A stretch of DNA of 64,000 nucleotides from Prevotellaceae bacterium UBA1746 (GTDB lineage: Bacteria; Bacteroidota; Bacteroidia; Bacteroidales; Bacteroidaceae): positions 1-64,000 of the forward strand of contig CAJPJR010000005.1 in the NCBI GenBank assembly GCA_905369775.1, in the 5' to 3' direction. The notes beneath the pieces are model-generated. The model did not search any database. It worked only from the letters and a program-made list of their open reading frames with translations, and was not told where the DNA came from. Made by a program: the position numbers and the translations under genes. Shown here one piece after another: positions 1 to 9,028 of this stretch (within the stretch, counting starts at the first letter, position 1; every line of letters begins with the position of its first letter).

Positions 1-790
1 TACCGTTGCTGAGCGTTTGCACGCCCATGTCGGTGTCGTCTTGCTCCCCGCCGCGGGGCTGCACCGTCATTTGCAGGGGCACATCGAGCGACCAGCCGTA
101 GCGACGTGGGCGCAGTAGGTGCACCCGTTGTGTCATCCCGACCGTGAAAGCCTCTTGATGCTTGTCCATCTCGAAAATGAAGCTCTGCCAGTCGATCCAC
201 GCATCCATCTTCCACCGCTGCGTGCTGATCTGCGTTTGAAATCCCTTTTCGGGGTCGGTGGTCAGGAGATTCTCAGGTTTGTAGAGCGGGAGAATCAGTT
301 CGTGGCTCGCCCCCCCGTAGAGATCGCCGAGCACAAAAGTGGCCGCCCCCATGCGCACCACGGCTCTGAAGTAAGGCAGCACGTGCGCACCGCCTTGGTA
401 GGCGCCTCCCTTCCACGTCACGATGTCGTGAAAGGCATAGTTGGGGTAGCGGTTGGTGCCGTCGTAGACGAGCGCCGAAGCCCCCAGCTCAAAACGCAAC
501 TCAGCGCGTGGACTGTAGACCAAATGGGGGGTGAAGCGCACCCCGGGCAGTGTGTAGCCCTTCGTGATGTTGCCGTCGTATTCGTTGTCTTTGAAAAAAG
601 CAAGTGCATCGGCATCGAGATAGAGGGTCTTCATCTCGATGGAATCCGAATCGTGTTGCGGCGACAGCTGACGGAAGAGGTCGACCTCGGAGGTTTGCGC
701 TCCGGCCACCGTGGCCACGAACCAACACAGGAGAAACAGCCGGTGGAGGAAGGATGAGGGAACCTTGCCGGCAGTGGTCAAATCGTTCAT
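1..790 (-). CDS. Outer-membrane-type secreted protein, 3' end beyond window
   Basis: The frame is open from the ATG at 790 to base 1, giving 263 codons with no stop, so the C-terminus lies outside the window. Residues 1-31 look like a signal peptide: a hydrophobic stretch RLFLLCWFVATVAGA precedes a likely cleavage before QTSE. The mature part is rich in alternating aromatic and hydrophobic beta-strand-like segments (GYTLPGVRFTPHLVY, AELRFELGASALVYDG, YFRAVVRMGAATFVLGDLYG), as in Bacteroidales outer-membrane barrel or envelope proteins. I do not recognise a specific family. A -7 box lies only five bases upstream of the ATG, so the mRNA is nearly leaderless. A TTG at codon 4 is an alternative start. 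Confidence 0.72.
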   Translation of the reverse strand, partial: MNDLTTAGKVPSSFLHRLFLLCWFVATVAGAQTSEVDLFRQLSPQHDSDSIEMKTLYLDADALAFFKDNEYDGNITKGYTLPGVRFTPHLVYSPRAELRFELGASALVYDGTNRYPNYAFHDIVTWKGGAYQGGAHVLPYFRAVVRMGAATFVLGDLYGGASHELILPLYKPENLLTTDPEKGFQTQISTQRWKMDAWIDWQSFIFEMDKHQEAFTVGMTQRVHLLRPRRYGWSLDVPLQMTVQPRGGEQDDTDMGVQTLSNG

Positions 791-794
791 GCGA

Positions 795-825
795 CAAAGT
801 TACGTTTTTCTTAGTTCCGAACAAG
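795..825 (-). promoter_or_regulatory. Promoter of the 790 gene
   Basis: On the minus strand a TAACTTTG -7 box (802-795) sits about 19 bases after a CTTG -33-like element near 825. Only five bases separate the -7 box from the ATG, which predicts a leaderless or almost leaderless transcript. Confidence 0.5.
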
Positions 826-937
826 CGTTGTCTGTAGATTTCTTTACTCGTGGGGCGTGTTGTGCACAAAGCAAAGCGTGCGACATGAGCCGGCCGGAGC
901 GTCCGGCTGAATCTGCCCCTCATTTTGGGCGTTTCCT

Positions 938-1365
938 CGCGCGCGTGCGCGTCCGGCGTTTTCCCGTTTTTTTTCCTTCACCTCTTCACACACTGTGAAT
1001 GAATCCGCTCATTATCAACAGAGTAGAGAGGATGGAAAGGTGAAGTAGAGCCGTTTTTTGCTTCACCCAATTTTGAGCAATCGATAGGACGTAAATTGTA
1101 GATAATCAGCGAGATAGGGGTGAAGGTTCCGGTGAAGGAGGAAAAATGCAGAAGTTCACCCATGTGGAGCCGCCGACCGAAGAGGATTTGCAGCTGAAAA
1201 GTCGATGACTCGGGTTTCTCTTTTCGGGTGAAGACGGTGAACTGCGAACAAATGCAAAGTATTCATCCCTAATCGTCACATATTGAGAGAAATAGGGGGA
1301 GGTGGTGAACGGTGAAGGCAATAATCGAAAAACGGCTGAATGCGCGTACACGCGCGCAGGCGTGA
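938..1365. repeat. Quasi-palindromic intergenic element, copy A
   Basis: The left end reads CGCGCGCGTGCGCGTC, then a T-rich tract, then CTTCACCTCTTCAC (to about 990). The right end (1301-1365) carries GGTGAAGGC, then CGAAAAACGGC, then GCGCGTACACGCGCGC, the inverted counterpart. Inside are further GGTGAAG/CTTCACC heptamers at about 1040, 1065, 1122, 1134 and 1227. The same arrangement recurs at 14291-14693 and 34293-34610. It has no coding potential and no transposase. I infer a dispersed element such as a MITE-like or structured-RNA repeat. Boundaries are approximate. Confidence 0.65.
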
Positions 1366-1547
1366 GTGCGAACCGCAATGGGGTGCGAACGAATTGGATG
1401 ACGCGGCGACGAGCGGAGTGGGGGAGAAGATGGAGAAAAGTTCCCTTGTTTGTTGTGATGGTTGGGCAGTCTTGTTTCTTTCCCCCGCGTTTTGTGCGGT
1501 GGATAGTTCCATGCTGAAGAATATTTCTGTTTTTGTTGCGATGGCTC

Positions 1548-1578
1548 TTGCAGGTTCTTGCGTAGAATCGTAACTTTG
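1548..1578 (+). promoter_or_regulatory. Promoter-like site upstream of wecA
   Basis: TTGC at 1548-1551 is followed after 19 bases by TAACTTTG at 1571-1578. No gene follows for about 290 bases, so it would give wecA a long leader or drive a short untranslated RNA. Confidence 0.4.
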
Positions 1579-1690
1579 CTGTCGGATCTGTCGGTGCGCA
1601 CAAGGCCTTGTTATCCCCGATGTACCGATTCCGCAGGGCGGATGCGCGCAGCCGCGCCACTATGAAGCACACACAACCTGATTTTTATGC

Positions 1691-1719
1691 TTGCAATTAC
1701 TTCTTTTTTTGTACCTTTG
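1691..1719 (+). promoter_or_regulatory. Promoter of wecA-like gene
   Basis: TTGC at 1691-1694 and TACCTTTG at 1712-1719 are separated by 17 bases, matching the Bacteroidota pattern. Predicted transcription starts near 1726, giving a leader of about 140 bases. Confidence 0.5.
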
Positions 1720-1866
1720 TTTAGTCTTTGCGGCTGAGGCCGTCGGCTGTCGCATTTGTCGCGCTGATCGGCGTCCGTACGCAAAACGGGTGTCCGTAGC
1801 CGGCGTAGCTTCTCTCGTGCGCCCGAACGTCTTCGGCACCCCTCCTTTCTCAACGCTTGAAAACCC

Positions 1867-2988
1867 ATGGAAGTCGTCAGTATCATCCAGTTAGTCATCA
1901 CTTTCGTCGTGAGTTTTGCTTTCACGGCGCTGCTCATGCCTTGGCTCATTGAGCTCTGCCGCCAAAAGGGGCTTTACGATCAGCCCAACGAGCGGAAAGT
2001 GCATCACAACAAGATCCCTAGGTTGGGCGGTTTGTTGTTTGCGCCGGCCATGTCCATCGGCATTGTGGCGGGTTTCCTCTATCTGGGAGTCAGTGTAGAG
2101 AGTTCTCAATTGCCGGTCTTTCGCCTCTCGACAATGATCCTCATGGCGGGATTGTTTCTCATTTATCTCATCGGCGTGCTCGATGATCTGCTGGGACTCA
2201 GCGCGCGTGTGAAGTTTGCGGTGCAAGTGGCTGCGTCTGCCTTCATGCCCTTGTGCGGTTTGTACATCAACAATCTCTATGGCCTGTTCGGCCTTTGGGA
2301 AATTCCGTTTTGGGCGGGCAGTGCGCTGACGGTGTTTGCGTGTCTGCTCATTGTCAACTCGGTGAACCTCATTGATGGCATCGACGGACTTTCGAGTGGA
2401 CTTTCGATGCTGGCGCTCACGGCCTTTGCGGCTTTGTTCTGGGAGTTGGGCGTGGAGTCCTACACCTTGGTCTCGCTGGGACTGATCGGTGCGGTGGCTG
2501 CGTTTTTCTTCTTCAACGTGTTCGGCTCCGAACGTCGGGGCACCAAGACGTTCATGGGCGACACCGGCAGTTTGGTGCTGGGCTATACCCTGGCGTACCT
2601 CTCAATCAAGTATGCCATGAACAATCCCTCTGTGCTGGCTCCGCGCCCGCACGGCATGGTGGTCGTGATCACCTTGTTGGCAGTACCGGTTTTCGATCTG
2701 GTGCGCGTGGCCTGCATGCGTTTGGTGCATGGCAAGGGCATTTTCCACCCCGACAAAACGCACATTCACCACTTGGCGCTGGCGGCCGGTTGTTCCATGT
2801 CGTGGGCCTTGGTGCTGATTGTGGCGCTGCAGCTGCTGATCATGGCGGTCAATGTTTTGCTGGTTCGCCTGGCGATCAACATCAATCTGTTGCTGCTGGT
2901 GGACGTCCTCCTCTACGGAGCGTTGATCACGTTGCTCCGCCGGCGGAGAGATCGAATTGCCGCCGCGCACTCGGAAAGGCGACACTAA
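1867..2988 (+). CDS. wecA: Undecaprenyl-phosphate GlcNAc-1-phosphate transferase (WecA/MraY superfamily)
   Basis: This 373-residue polytopic membrane protein belongs to glycosyltransferase family 4, which transfers a sugar-1-phosphate from a UDP-sugar to undecaprenyl phosphate at the inner membrane, the first step of O-antigen, capsule or glycan assembly. The family motifs are all visible: LDDLLG (about 105-110), the metal-binding NLIDGIDG (167-174), FMGDTGS (229-235) and the His-rich HPDKTHIHH loop (294-302), which distinguishes WecA/TagO-like members from MraY. About ten hydrophobic segments cover the length. The start at 1867 gives MEVVSIIQLV, directly entering the first membrane segment. 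It stands alone, bounded by a promoter upstream and a strong terminator at 3205. The exact sugar specificity is inferred. Confidence 0.9.
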   Translation: MEVVSIIQLVITFVVSFAFTALLMPWLIELCRQKGLYDQPNERKVHHNKIPRLGGLLFAPAMSIGIVAGFLYLGVSVESSQLPVFRLSTMILMAGLFLIYLIGVLDDLLGLSARVKFAVQVAASAFMPLCGLYINNLYGLFGLWEIPFWAGSALTVFACLLIVNSVNLIDGIDGLSSGLSMLALTAFAALFWELGVESYTLVSLGLIGAVAAFFFFNVFGSERRGTKTFMGDTGSLVLGYTLAYLSIKYAMNNPSVLAPRPHGMVVVITLLAVPVFDLVRVACMRLVHGKGIFHPDKTHIHHLALAAGCSMSWALVLIVALQLLIMAVNVLLVRLAININLLLLVDVLLYGALITLLRRRRDRIAAAHSERRH

Positions 2989-3204
2989 GGAGGGAGACGA
3001 GCCTTTGTCGTGCCAAAACGCCCATTCGATAGGCACGCACAGCGTCGACGTGTGCTCTTCCCTCCGGAACGCATGGCGATTGTACAAGTTGGGACTGAAC
3101 CGTCGGGTAAATCGTTATGGTTTGAAGTGCCGGCTCTCTCTTCCGCTGAGTGTACCAAATGACCTATCGGCGAAGCAGCTGCTTTGTCTTCCGTTCGGAG
3201 AACG

Positions 3205-3247
3205 AAAAAACTCCGCCTCGTGCATAGAGCACGGGGCGGAGTTTTTT
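3205..3247. terminator. Bidirectional terminator between wecA and porW
   Basis: A run of A and CTCCGCC (3205-3217) pairs with GGCGGAG and a run of T (3235-3246). An inner CGTGC/GCACG stem and an ATAGA loop complete about 18 base pairs. Tracts of A and T on the two sides let it serve both converging genes. The upstream interval 2989-3204 shows no gene. Confidence 0.9.
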
Positions 3248-3272
3248 CTGTTCAGCTCGGAACGTTGGCCGG

Positions 3273-6239
3273 CTACTCGTCATACTCATATTCGTCGTCC
3301 GTCGTTGTGTTCTTTCGCTTGTTGTCCGTCGGCGATTGGGGGCGGTCGGGCAGTTCATCTTCGTAGATCTGCTTGGGTTGTTCGTCGTCCGGCGCGTATT
3401 CCGTGGGCAGATCGGCTTTGATCTTCTGCGGGGCGAAATGCTTGTCGTAGAATTGGCGGTATTCGTCGAAGCTGACGACGGTGCCGAGGAGTTTCAAGTT
3501 GTCTTTGCTGATGAGCAGCGTGCGGGCCCCGTGAAGCAGTTGTCGCAGAGCGGGCGTGCCGTAGAGCTGCTGGGCGTAGTGGTGCACATCGGCGAACGAT
3601 ACAAATCCGTCGACGCGGAAGAGCGTGAGCGCGCCCAACTGTTGTTTGTTGATGTCGAGGCCTCGCGAGACAAAACGGCTGAAGTTGAAGCGCGCCAACT
3701 CATAGAGAATCTTGTCGTCGGGGAGGCTGTCGGTGGGGTAGGCCACGACGAAGACAAAGGGCACGTCGCGTTCGGGACTGAGGGTGCGTTTGTCGCCCTC
3801 AGCGGCATTCTCGGCGGTGGTTTCGTCGAGTCGGCGTTCCCAAAGGCTGCCCGGTCGGTACTTTCCGCCCGCCGGGGTACGCCCCTCTTTGAGCCCCTTG
3901 GCCATCATGGCCGCCATTTCGGCCACATCGCTCTTGGGGAAATCTTTGGCCAGCGTGGAAAACTCGGCAATGAGGGTGTCGCGCGGCGCCGTCCCGATGC
4001 GGGAGAGGGCGTGGACGAGGAGGAATTTCGGGCGGTTGAGCCCTTCGGGGTAGGTCGACGACGAGCGGGCGAAATTGCGCGCCACTTCGTCGTTCTGCCC
4101 GTTGAGATAGGCTGCATAGGTGGCTGCATAGAGGGAGTCCTCGAGCTCGCGACCATAGCGCGCGTTGCGTTCGAAATCGGGGTCCGTAATGGTGCGGGTG
4201 AGCACGTGGTGCGGATAAGAACGGGCCATGATGGCACGATATTTGTCGGCCGTCTCCTGTTTCCCTCCGCGGCGCGCGAGGAGGAAGAGCTGGTAGTAGG
4301 CTTCCGGCAGTCGGTCGAAATCCGGATAGTCTCGAACGAGTCGGCGGAGCGTGCGTTCGGCCAGCGCATAGTCGCCGAGTTCCTCATTTTCGACCACGCC
4401 GGCGCCGAAGAGGGCGTCGCGCAGCAAGCGGTGGGATTCTTGTTGCGCCTCGGGGGTGAGGGGAATGTGGGCGAGGTAGTAGGCTCGAGTGTGCGGATCG
4501 AGCTCGTCCTTGCCTTTCTTGCCGGCGTTGCGCGTGGTGTCGGCCGGCGAGTCGGGCTTTTCGCCGGCGAGTTGTGCGGCATAGTCGCGTACGGCTGTTT
4601 CGAGGGCATCGCCACTCAATCCTTTGGCCGAGAGGCTATCGCGGCGGGCGGCAATCAACGCCTTGATGCTGTCTTCGGCTGCGTAGTCGTAGCCTTCGGT
4701 CTTACTGTCGGCCAGCAGACTGTGGTTGGCGCGGCGCCAGTCGTCTTCGTTGCGACGGTTGCCCCATTGCCGCACGAAAGCCTGTTTGCCCTGCTGCACA
4801 GCGGTGGGATTATAGAAATACCACGACTTGTCGTTCGAGGTGCGGTTGGGTGCGGTCGGGGCGGCGGGCAGGTTGCCGGCATCCTCTCCATTACCTTCGT
4901 TGCGCGCGCGACGGAGACTGTCGTTGCGGTTGCGGCGATCGGCCTCTTCTTGCTTTTTGAGCACCTCGATGGCGTGGTCGATCACGGCATTGCGGGCGGC
5001 TTCGGGCATGCGAGCCAGGGTGAGAAGTGAGTCTTGTTCAAATACCACGCGGGTGTAGGGCACGAGGTGGTCGAGCACCTCGGAGCGGCGCAGCAGTTCG
5101 TCGTAGCCTTGGGTTTCCTTGTCGAGGAGCCCGATAGCTTCGGTGTAGCAGGGTTGTGCTTTGTCGAAACGTTGGCGTTGCCAATAGAGATCGCCGAGTC
5201 GACGAAGCAGGACGCCTTTTTCGGGGGTGCTTTGTGTGGCGCTGACGCGGCCGAGTTCGTAGGCTTCGAGCGCACGGGCGATGTCGCGCGCGGCGAGATA
5301 GATATTGCCCGTGGCGTAGTAGATGCGGTCGAGATAGTCTTTGTTGTTCTTGTCGCGCAGCATGCGTTTGAGGCGGTCGAGCATTTTTTGCGTGCTCTGT
5401 GCGGTGGTGACGGCCTCGGTTTGGAGCATACGTGCTTGGAAGGCCAGTTCGTAGGCCGGACTTTGGGCCAGGCAACGATCTAAGGCGCGGTAGGCCGCCG
5501 CTTTCTCCCCGCGTTCGAGCTGGACTTGGGCGAGGAGGTAGTAGAGACGGGCTTTTTCGAAGCCGTTTTTGCCGTGGCGTGCCGCCCGTTCGAGATAGGG
5601 GATGGCTTCGGCGGTGTTGTTGCGCGCGAGCAGCAAGTCGGCCATCGAACGGTCGCGCTCAGTTTCCAAACGTTTGGGGAGTCGCTCTCGAGCCAGACGT
5701 TGGGCGACGTCCTCGGCATCGTAGAGCCAGCCGAGTGCCACGTCGCTGCGCATGAGCCATATGCGTGCTTCTGCCACGACCTCGGGTTCGGCGGCGTAGA
5801 AGCGAGTGAGGTGGGCGAAAGTGGAGGCAGCGGCAAGGAAGTCGCCCTGTTGGAACTGGGCTTTGCCCATGAGCAACCAGGCGTTTTTGAGGAAGGGGTT
5901 GAACTCCTTGCGCGAGAGATAGGCTTTGAGTCGGGGCGAAGCGTTGCTCCCCACTTTGACGGCGGGCTTGCGCTTGATGCTGTGCAGTTGGATGGCTTTC
6001 TCACACTTGGTGACGGCGCGCTCGAAGTTGGTTTTACCGAGTCCGAGCTGCTTGGTGTAGCCCACTTCGAAGACGGGGAGGCGTCGCGTGAAGTCTTCGC
6101 GCAGTCCGTTGCGTTGGGCTTCTTCGCCGTCTTGGTAGGCCACGGTTGCGTTGTAGAACACGTTGTAGCGAGTCACGAACGACTGCCACCGCCTGGAAAG
6201 GGCGGTGTTCTGTTGCGTGGAGCAGCCGGCGAGCAGCAC
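3273..6239 (-). CDS. porW: PorW/SprE-like TPR lipoprotein of the type IX secretion system
   Basis: This is a large TPR-rich protein of 988 residues from the GTG at 6239. The N-terminus has a lipobox (LLAGC) followed by CSTQQNTALSRRWQSFVTRY and NVFYNATVAY, which matches the SprE/PorW family of outer-membrane lipoproteins needed for gliding or type IX secretion. TPR-like helical pairs fill about residues 100-400 and recur around 600-720. A low-complexity acidic tail ends in DDEYEYDE. The GTG start leaves only four residues before the lipobox Cys, which cannot form a signal peptide. The same frame continues upstream with hydrophobic residues HLAPLLFVLSVLLAGC but offers only ATC (6275, 6290) or CTG (6305) as starts. 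It is the last gene of a minus-strand block beginning at dedA. Confidence 0.82.
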   Translation of the reverse strand: MLLAGCSTQQNTALSRRWQSFVTRYNVFYNATVAYQDGEEAQRNGLREDFTRRLPVFEVGYTKQLGLGKTNFERAVTKCEKAIQLHSIKRKPAVKVGSNASPRLKAYLSRKEFNPFLKNAWLLMGKAQFQQGDFLAAASTFAHLTRFYAAEPEVVAEARIWLMRSDVALGWLYDAEDVAQRLARERLPKRLETERDRSMADLLLARNNTAEAIPYLERAARHGKNGFEKARLYYLLAQVQLERGEKAAAYRALDRCLAQSPAYELAFQARMLQTEAVTTAQSTQKMLDRLKRMLRDKNNKDYLDRIYYATGNIYLAARDIARALEAYELGRVSATQSTPEKGVLLRRLGDLYWQRQRFDKAQPCYTEAIGLLDKETQGYDELLRRSEVLDHLVPYTRVVFEQDSLLTLARMPEAARNAVIDHAIEVLKKQEEADRRNRNDSLRRARNEGNGEDAGNLPAAPTAPNRTSNDKSWYFYNPTAVQQGKQAFVRQWGNRRNEDDWRRANHSLLADSKTEGYDYAAEDSIKALIAARRDSLSAKGLSGDALETAVRDYAAQLAGEKPDSPADTTRNAGKKGKDELDPHTRAYYLAHIPLTPEAQQESHRLLRDALFGAGVVENEELGDYALAERTLRRLVRDYPDFDRLPEAYYQLFLLARRGGKQETADKYRAIMARSYPHHVLTRTITDPDFERNARYGRELEDSLYAATYAAYLNGQNDEVARNFARSSSTYPEGLNRPKFLLVHALSRIGTAPRDTLIAEFSTLAKDFPKSDVAEMAAMMAKGLKEGRTPAGGKYRPGSLWERRLDETTAENAAEGDKRTLSPERDVPFVFVVAYPTDSLPDDKILYELARFNFSRFVSRGLDINKQQLGALTLFRVDGFVSFADVHHYAQQLYGTPALRQLLHGARTLLISKDNLKLLGTVVSFDEYRQFYDKHFAPQKIKADLPTEYAPDDEQPKQIYEDELPDRPQSPTDNKRKNTTTDDEYEYDE

Positions 6240-6334
6240 GCTGAGGACGAAGAGAAGGGGCGCGAGGTGTTTGATGTGAAGAAAAGCGATGGCGCGAGCC
6301 GGCAGCCGGTCGGAGTCAGCTGCAGGTCGTGGGG

Positions 6335-7171
6335 TTATACTTGTTGGGCGGTGCCTTTGTTTGTGGAACGTCGGAGGACGGATTTTATTGTGCGCGCAAG
6401 GAAATAAAGCACGACACTCACCACGATGATCGAGGCGCCGGAGGGAACATTGAGCAGATAGGACAGAAACAGCCCGCCGAGGCAGTCGACAAAACCGACA
6501 ACCATGGAAACGAGCACCATGTTCCGGAAACTACGGACGAAAAGTCCGGCGGTGAGTTGGGGAATGGAGAGGAGCGAAACGACCAAGATGATACCGACCA
6601 TGCGGAGACAGCCCACGATGGTCAAGGCCATAATGAGGGTGAGGGCGGTTTCAAATGCGCGCACGGGCAAGCCTTGAGTGCGGGCGAAATCGGGATCGTA
6701 GGCGACGGTGACGATGATGCGCTCGAAGACGAAGAAGAAGAGCAGCGTGAAGGCGGTGAGCAGGCCCATTAGTTGGAGATCGCTGCGCGAGATGCTGAGT
6801 ATGTCACCGAAAAGATAGGTGGGCAAATCGGTCATGAAGCCGGGAGCAAGATAGGCAAAGAGAATGCCGATGCTCATGCCGAGGGTCCAAATCATGGCGA
6901 CGGCACTGTCCGAACGGACGTCGCGCCTGCGACTGAGCCAGTCGATGCCCAACCCGCCGACCAGGGCGAATGCGGCGGCACCGAGCAGAGGGGAGAAGCC
7001 GAAGAAGGCGCCCATTCCCACACCGCCCAGAGAGGCGTGCGCCATCCCTCCGCCGGCAATGACCAAGCGGCGCGTCACGACGTAACTGCCCACGCAGGCA
7101 CAGAGTAGGCTGCTGAGGAGGGCGCCGAGGAGGGCGTATTGGAAAAAGGTGTAGGAGAGAATGGATAACAT
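6335..7171 (-). CDS. Metal ABC transporter permease (ZnuB/MntB family)
   Basis: This 278-residue protein has about eight membrane segments. It belongs to the ABC-3 permease family, which forms the inner-membrane channel for Zn2+, Mn2+ or Fe2+ import. The family signature near residues 40-55, GGGMAHASLGGVGMGAFFG, is intact, as is the QLTAGLF region around 205-211. A typical system also needs an ATPase and a periplasmic metal-binding protein, and neither is encoded in this window. The gene lies between the small membrane protein at 7220-7651 (48-base gap) and porW, all on the minus strand. The metal cannot be told from sequence. Confidence 0.86.
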   Translation of the reverse strand: MLSILSYTFFQYALLGALLSSLLCACVGSYVVTRRLVIAGGGMAHASLGGVGMGAFFGFSPLLGAAAFALVGGLGIDWLSRRRDVRSDSAVAMIWTLGMSIGILFAYLAPGFMTDLPTYLFGDILSISRSDLQLMGLLTAFTLLFFFVFERIIVTVAYDPDFARTQGLPVRAFETALTLIMALTIVGCLRMVGIILVVSLLSIPQLTAGLFVRSFRNMVLVSMVVGFVDCLGGLFLSYLLNVPSGASIIVVSVVLYFLARTIKSVLRRSTNKGTAQQV

Positions 7172-7219
7172 GCCGTGGGGCGAAAATGAAATTGGATTAG
7201 TGGGAACGACCGATGTGGA

Positions 7220-7651
7220 TTAGTGTGGACGATCGATGCGGCGTTCGCCGACGAGGAGGATGACATCGTCTTTGAGTTCGTCGGGCAGGGCCACGCCGCG
7301 CAGTTGCAGCGAACGGATCCACCCGGCGACTTCTTCGGAGCGGAGGGTGGTGAGCACTTCGTTGAACTCGTCGATCTCGCTGTCGCTGTATTGGTCGGAG
7401 CTGCGACCGCGGAAGCGATCGAGTTCTTCGTCTTCGTAATACTCGATGTCGCGACTCACGGCGGCGAGCAGGCTGTCTTTTTCGCAGGTTTCGTGCAGTC
7501 CACAACAACCGGCCGCGGCGCTTTCGCGAACTTCGGGCATTTTTTCAAGTCGGCCTTCGCGTATTTCGCGTTCCAGCCACCATTGTCGCACAAGACCGGC
7601 GATGGCGGCGACGACGCCGAGAACGATGAGAAGGAGAATGAGTTTTGTCAC
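7220..7651 (-). CDS. Small membrane-anchored acidic protein with a CCGLHETC motif
   Basis: This 143-residue protein begins with a single hydrophobic segment (residues 4-22), then a basic WWLEREIREG stretch and a Cys cluster C49, C50 and C56 with H53 (CCGLHETCEK). The remainder is acidic and predicted helical (YYEDEELDRF, DSEIDEFNEV). The cluster could bind a metal or a disulphide partner. I know it only as a conserved Bacteroidales hypothetical commonly found beside this permease. It sits between aroA (90-base gap) and the metal permease (48-base gap), probably co-transcribed. The function is unknown, and a link with metal transport is inference from position. Confidence 0.72.
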   Translation of the reverse strand: MTKLILLLIVLGVVAAIAGLVRQWWLEREIREGRLEKMPEVRESAAAGCCGLHETCEKDSLLAAVSRDIEYYEDEELDRFRGRSSDQYSDSEIDEFNEVLTTLRSEEVAGWIRSLQLRGVALPDELKDDVILLVGERRIDRPH

Positions 7652-7741
7652 GTGTAAGAGGGAATTTGAGGACAGACCGCGCCGCGCCGGGAATGAAGGA
7701 GCGAACTAAGAAAACGACGGATCGGCTTAGCACATGAAAAG

Positions 7742-8995
7742 TCAACCCAATCGGCGCAAATCGTCCCAATAGTGAGGATAAGACTTGCTGATTACTTCGG
7801 GATGATGGATTTCGACTGCTCCGGTCACGAGGGCTGCAGGCGCAAAGGCCAGCGCCATGCGGTGGTCGTCATAGGTGTGGATTTGCGGAACGTCACCTCC
7901 GTCAAGCGGTTGCTGAGATGGGGCCTCGGGCACGTATTGCAATGTGCCGGGAGCGGGGGAGGTGAGGTGCACTCCGAATTGTTGGAGTTCTTGGGTAAGG
8001 GCGGCAATGCGGTCGGTCTCTTTGATGTGGAGTGAGGCGAGTCCCGTGAAACGGAAGGCGCGTCGGAGGAGGGCGCAAGTGACGACGAGCGTTTGTGCCA
8101 GATCGGGAGTGGCCGAAAAATCACGTTGATAAAGTGTGGAAATGGGGGCGTTTTGTTTCGTCAAGCAGGCACCTTCGCGTGTGAATTCGGTCTTCACGCC
8201 GAGCGGTGCAAAGAGATCGACACAAGCCGCGTCACCTTGTACGCTTTCTGCGTGCAATCCGCGGAGCAACACGCGCGTTTCCGGATCGGGGGAGAGTGCC
8301 ACGAGCTCATACCAGTAGGACGCGGCACTCCAATCCGGTTCGACGGCGAAAGACGTTGGGCCGTGGTAGGCCGCGGACGGGACGTAGAGCTGATTTCCCT
8401 CCCATTTTGCTTCGACGCCAAAGGTTTTCATGAGCGAGAGCGTCATGGAAATATAAGGTGCCGATGCGATTTCTCCGCGCAGTTGGAGGTGGAGACCCTG
8501 TTCGAGGGTGGGAGCGATCATGAGCAGGGCCGAGACATACTGCGAACTGATCTGAGCGGGGAGTTCCACCGTTCCGCCACGCAATTTCTTCCCGCTGATG
8601 CGGAGGGGCGGGAAGCCTTCTTCCGCTGCATAGTCGATTTCCGCACCAAGTGCGCGAAGGGCTTCGACAAGCGGGGCGATGGGCCGCTGTTTCATGCGCT
8701 GACTGCCGGTGAGGAGGAAAGTCTTTCCGACACGCGTGGCGAGAAAAGCCGTGAGAAAGCGCATGGCGGTACCGGCCGCGCCGATGTCGAGGAGAAGCGG
8801 TTCCTCCGATTGGGAATCACTCGCCACTTTTTCCAGCGCCGTTTCCATCGTTCGGGTGTCGTCGCTGTCCGAAAGGCCCGTGAGCGGACAAGGCATGTCA
8901 CAAAGCGCACGAATTATGAGTGCGCGCGCCGAGATGCTTTTACTGGTCGGGAGGGTGATTTCCGCGCAGAAAGCACGAGGAAGTTGAATCAGCAT
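7742..8995 (-). CDS. aroA: 3-phosphoshikimate 1-carboxyvinyltransferase (EPSP synthase)
   Basis: This 417-residue enzyme joins shikimate-3-phosphate and phosphoenolpyruvate in the shikimate pathway to chorismate. Visible motifs are the N-terminal substrate-binding PTSKSISARAL (about 17-27), IGAAGTAMRFLTAF (about 71-84, the counterpart of the usual NAGTAMR loop), HIKETDRIAAL (about 323-333) and YDDHRMALAFA near the C-terminus. Length matches the Bacteroidetes form. The N-terminal loop has SKSISAR instead of the more common DKSISHR, as in other Bacteroidales enzymes. It follows dedA by 33 bases in the same direction. Confidence 0.93.
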   Translation of the reverse strand: MLIQLPRAFCAEITLPTSKSISARALIIRALCDMPCPLTGLSDSDDTRTMETALEKVASDSQSEEPLLLDIGAAGTAMRFLTAFLATRVGKTFLLTGSQRMKQRPIAPLVEALRALGAEIDYAAEEGFPPLRISGKKLRGGTVELPAQISSQYVSALLMIAPTLEQGLHLQLRGEIASAPYISMTLSLMKTFGVEAKWEGNQLYVPSAAYHGPTSFAVEPDWSAASYWYELVALSPDPETRVLLRGLHAESVQGDAACVDLFAPLGVKTEFTREGACLTKQNAPISTLYQRDFSATPDLAQTLVVTCALLRRAFRFTGLASLHIKETDRIAALTQELQQFGVHLTSPAPGTLQYVPEAPSQQPLDGGDVPQIHTYDDHRMALAFAPAALVTGAVEIHHPEVISKSYPHYWDDLRRLG

Positions 8996-9028
8996 GTGCG
9001 TTGGCGGTTGAATGAAGAGAGAAACAAG

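Larger units (their letters stand above)
791..1866. other. Long divergent intergenic region
   Basis: About 1.1 kb separates the minus-strand gene at 790 from wecA at 1867. No frame in it resembles a protein. It holds the leftward promoter near 795, repeat element A (938-1365), and two rightward promoter-like sites (1548-1578 and 1691-1719). The stretches 826-937 and 1366-1547 show nothing recognisable. Confidence 0.7.

Noticed and set aside
1302..1672. Several short open frames inside element A and its flank
   Set aside because: They overlap one another, lack start context and show no conserved domain. They arise from the repeat's low-stop composition.
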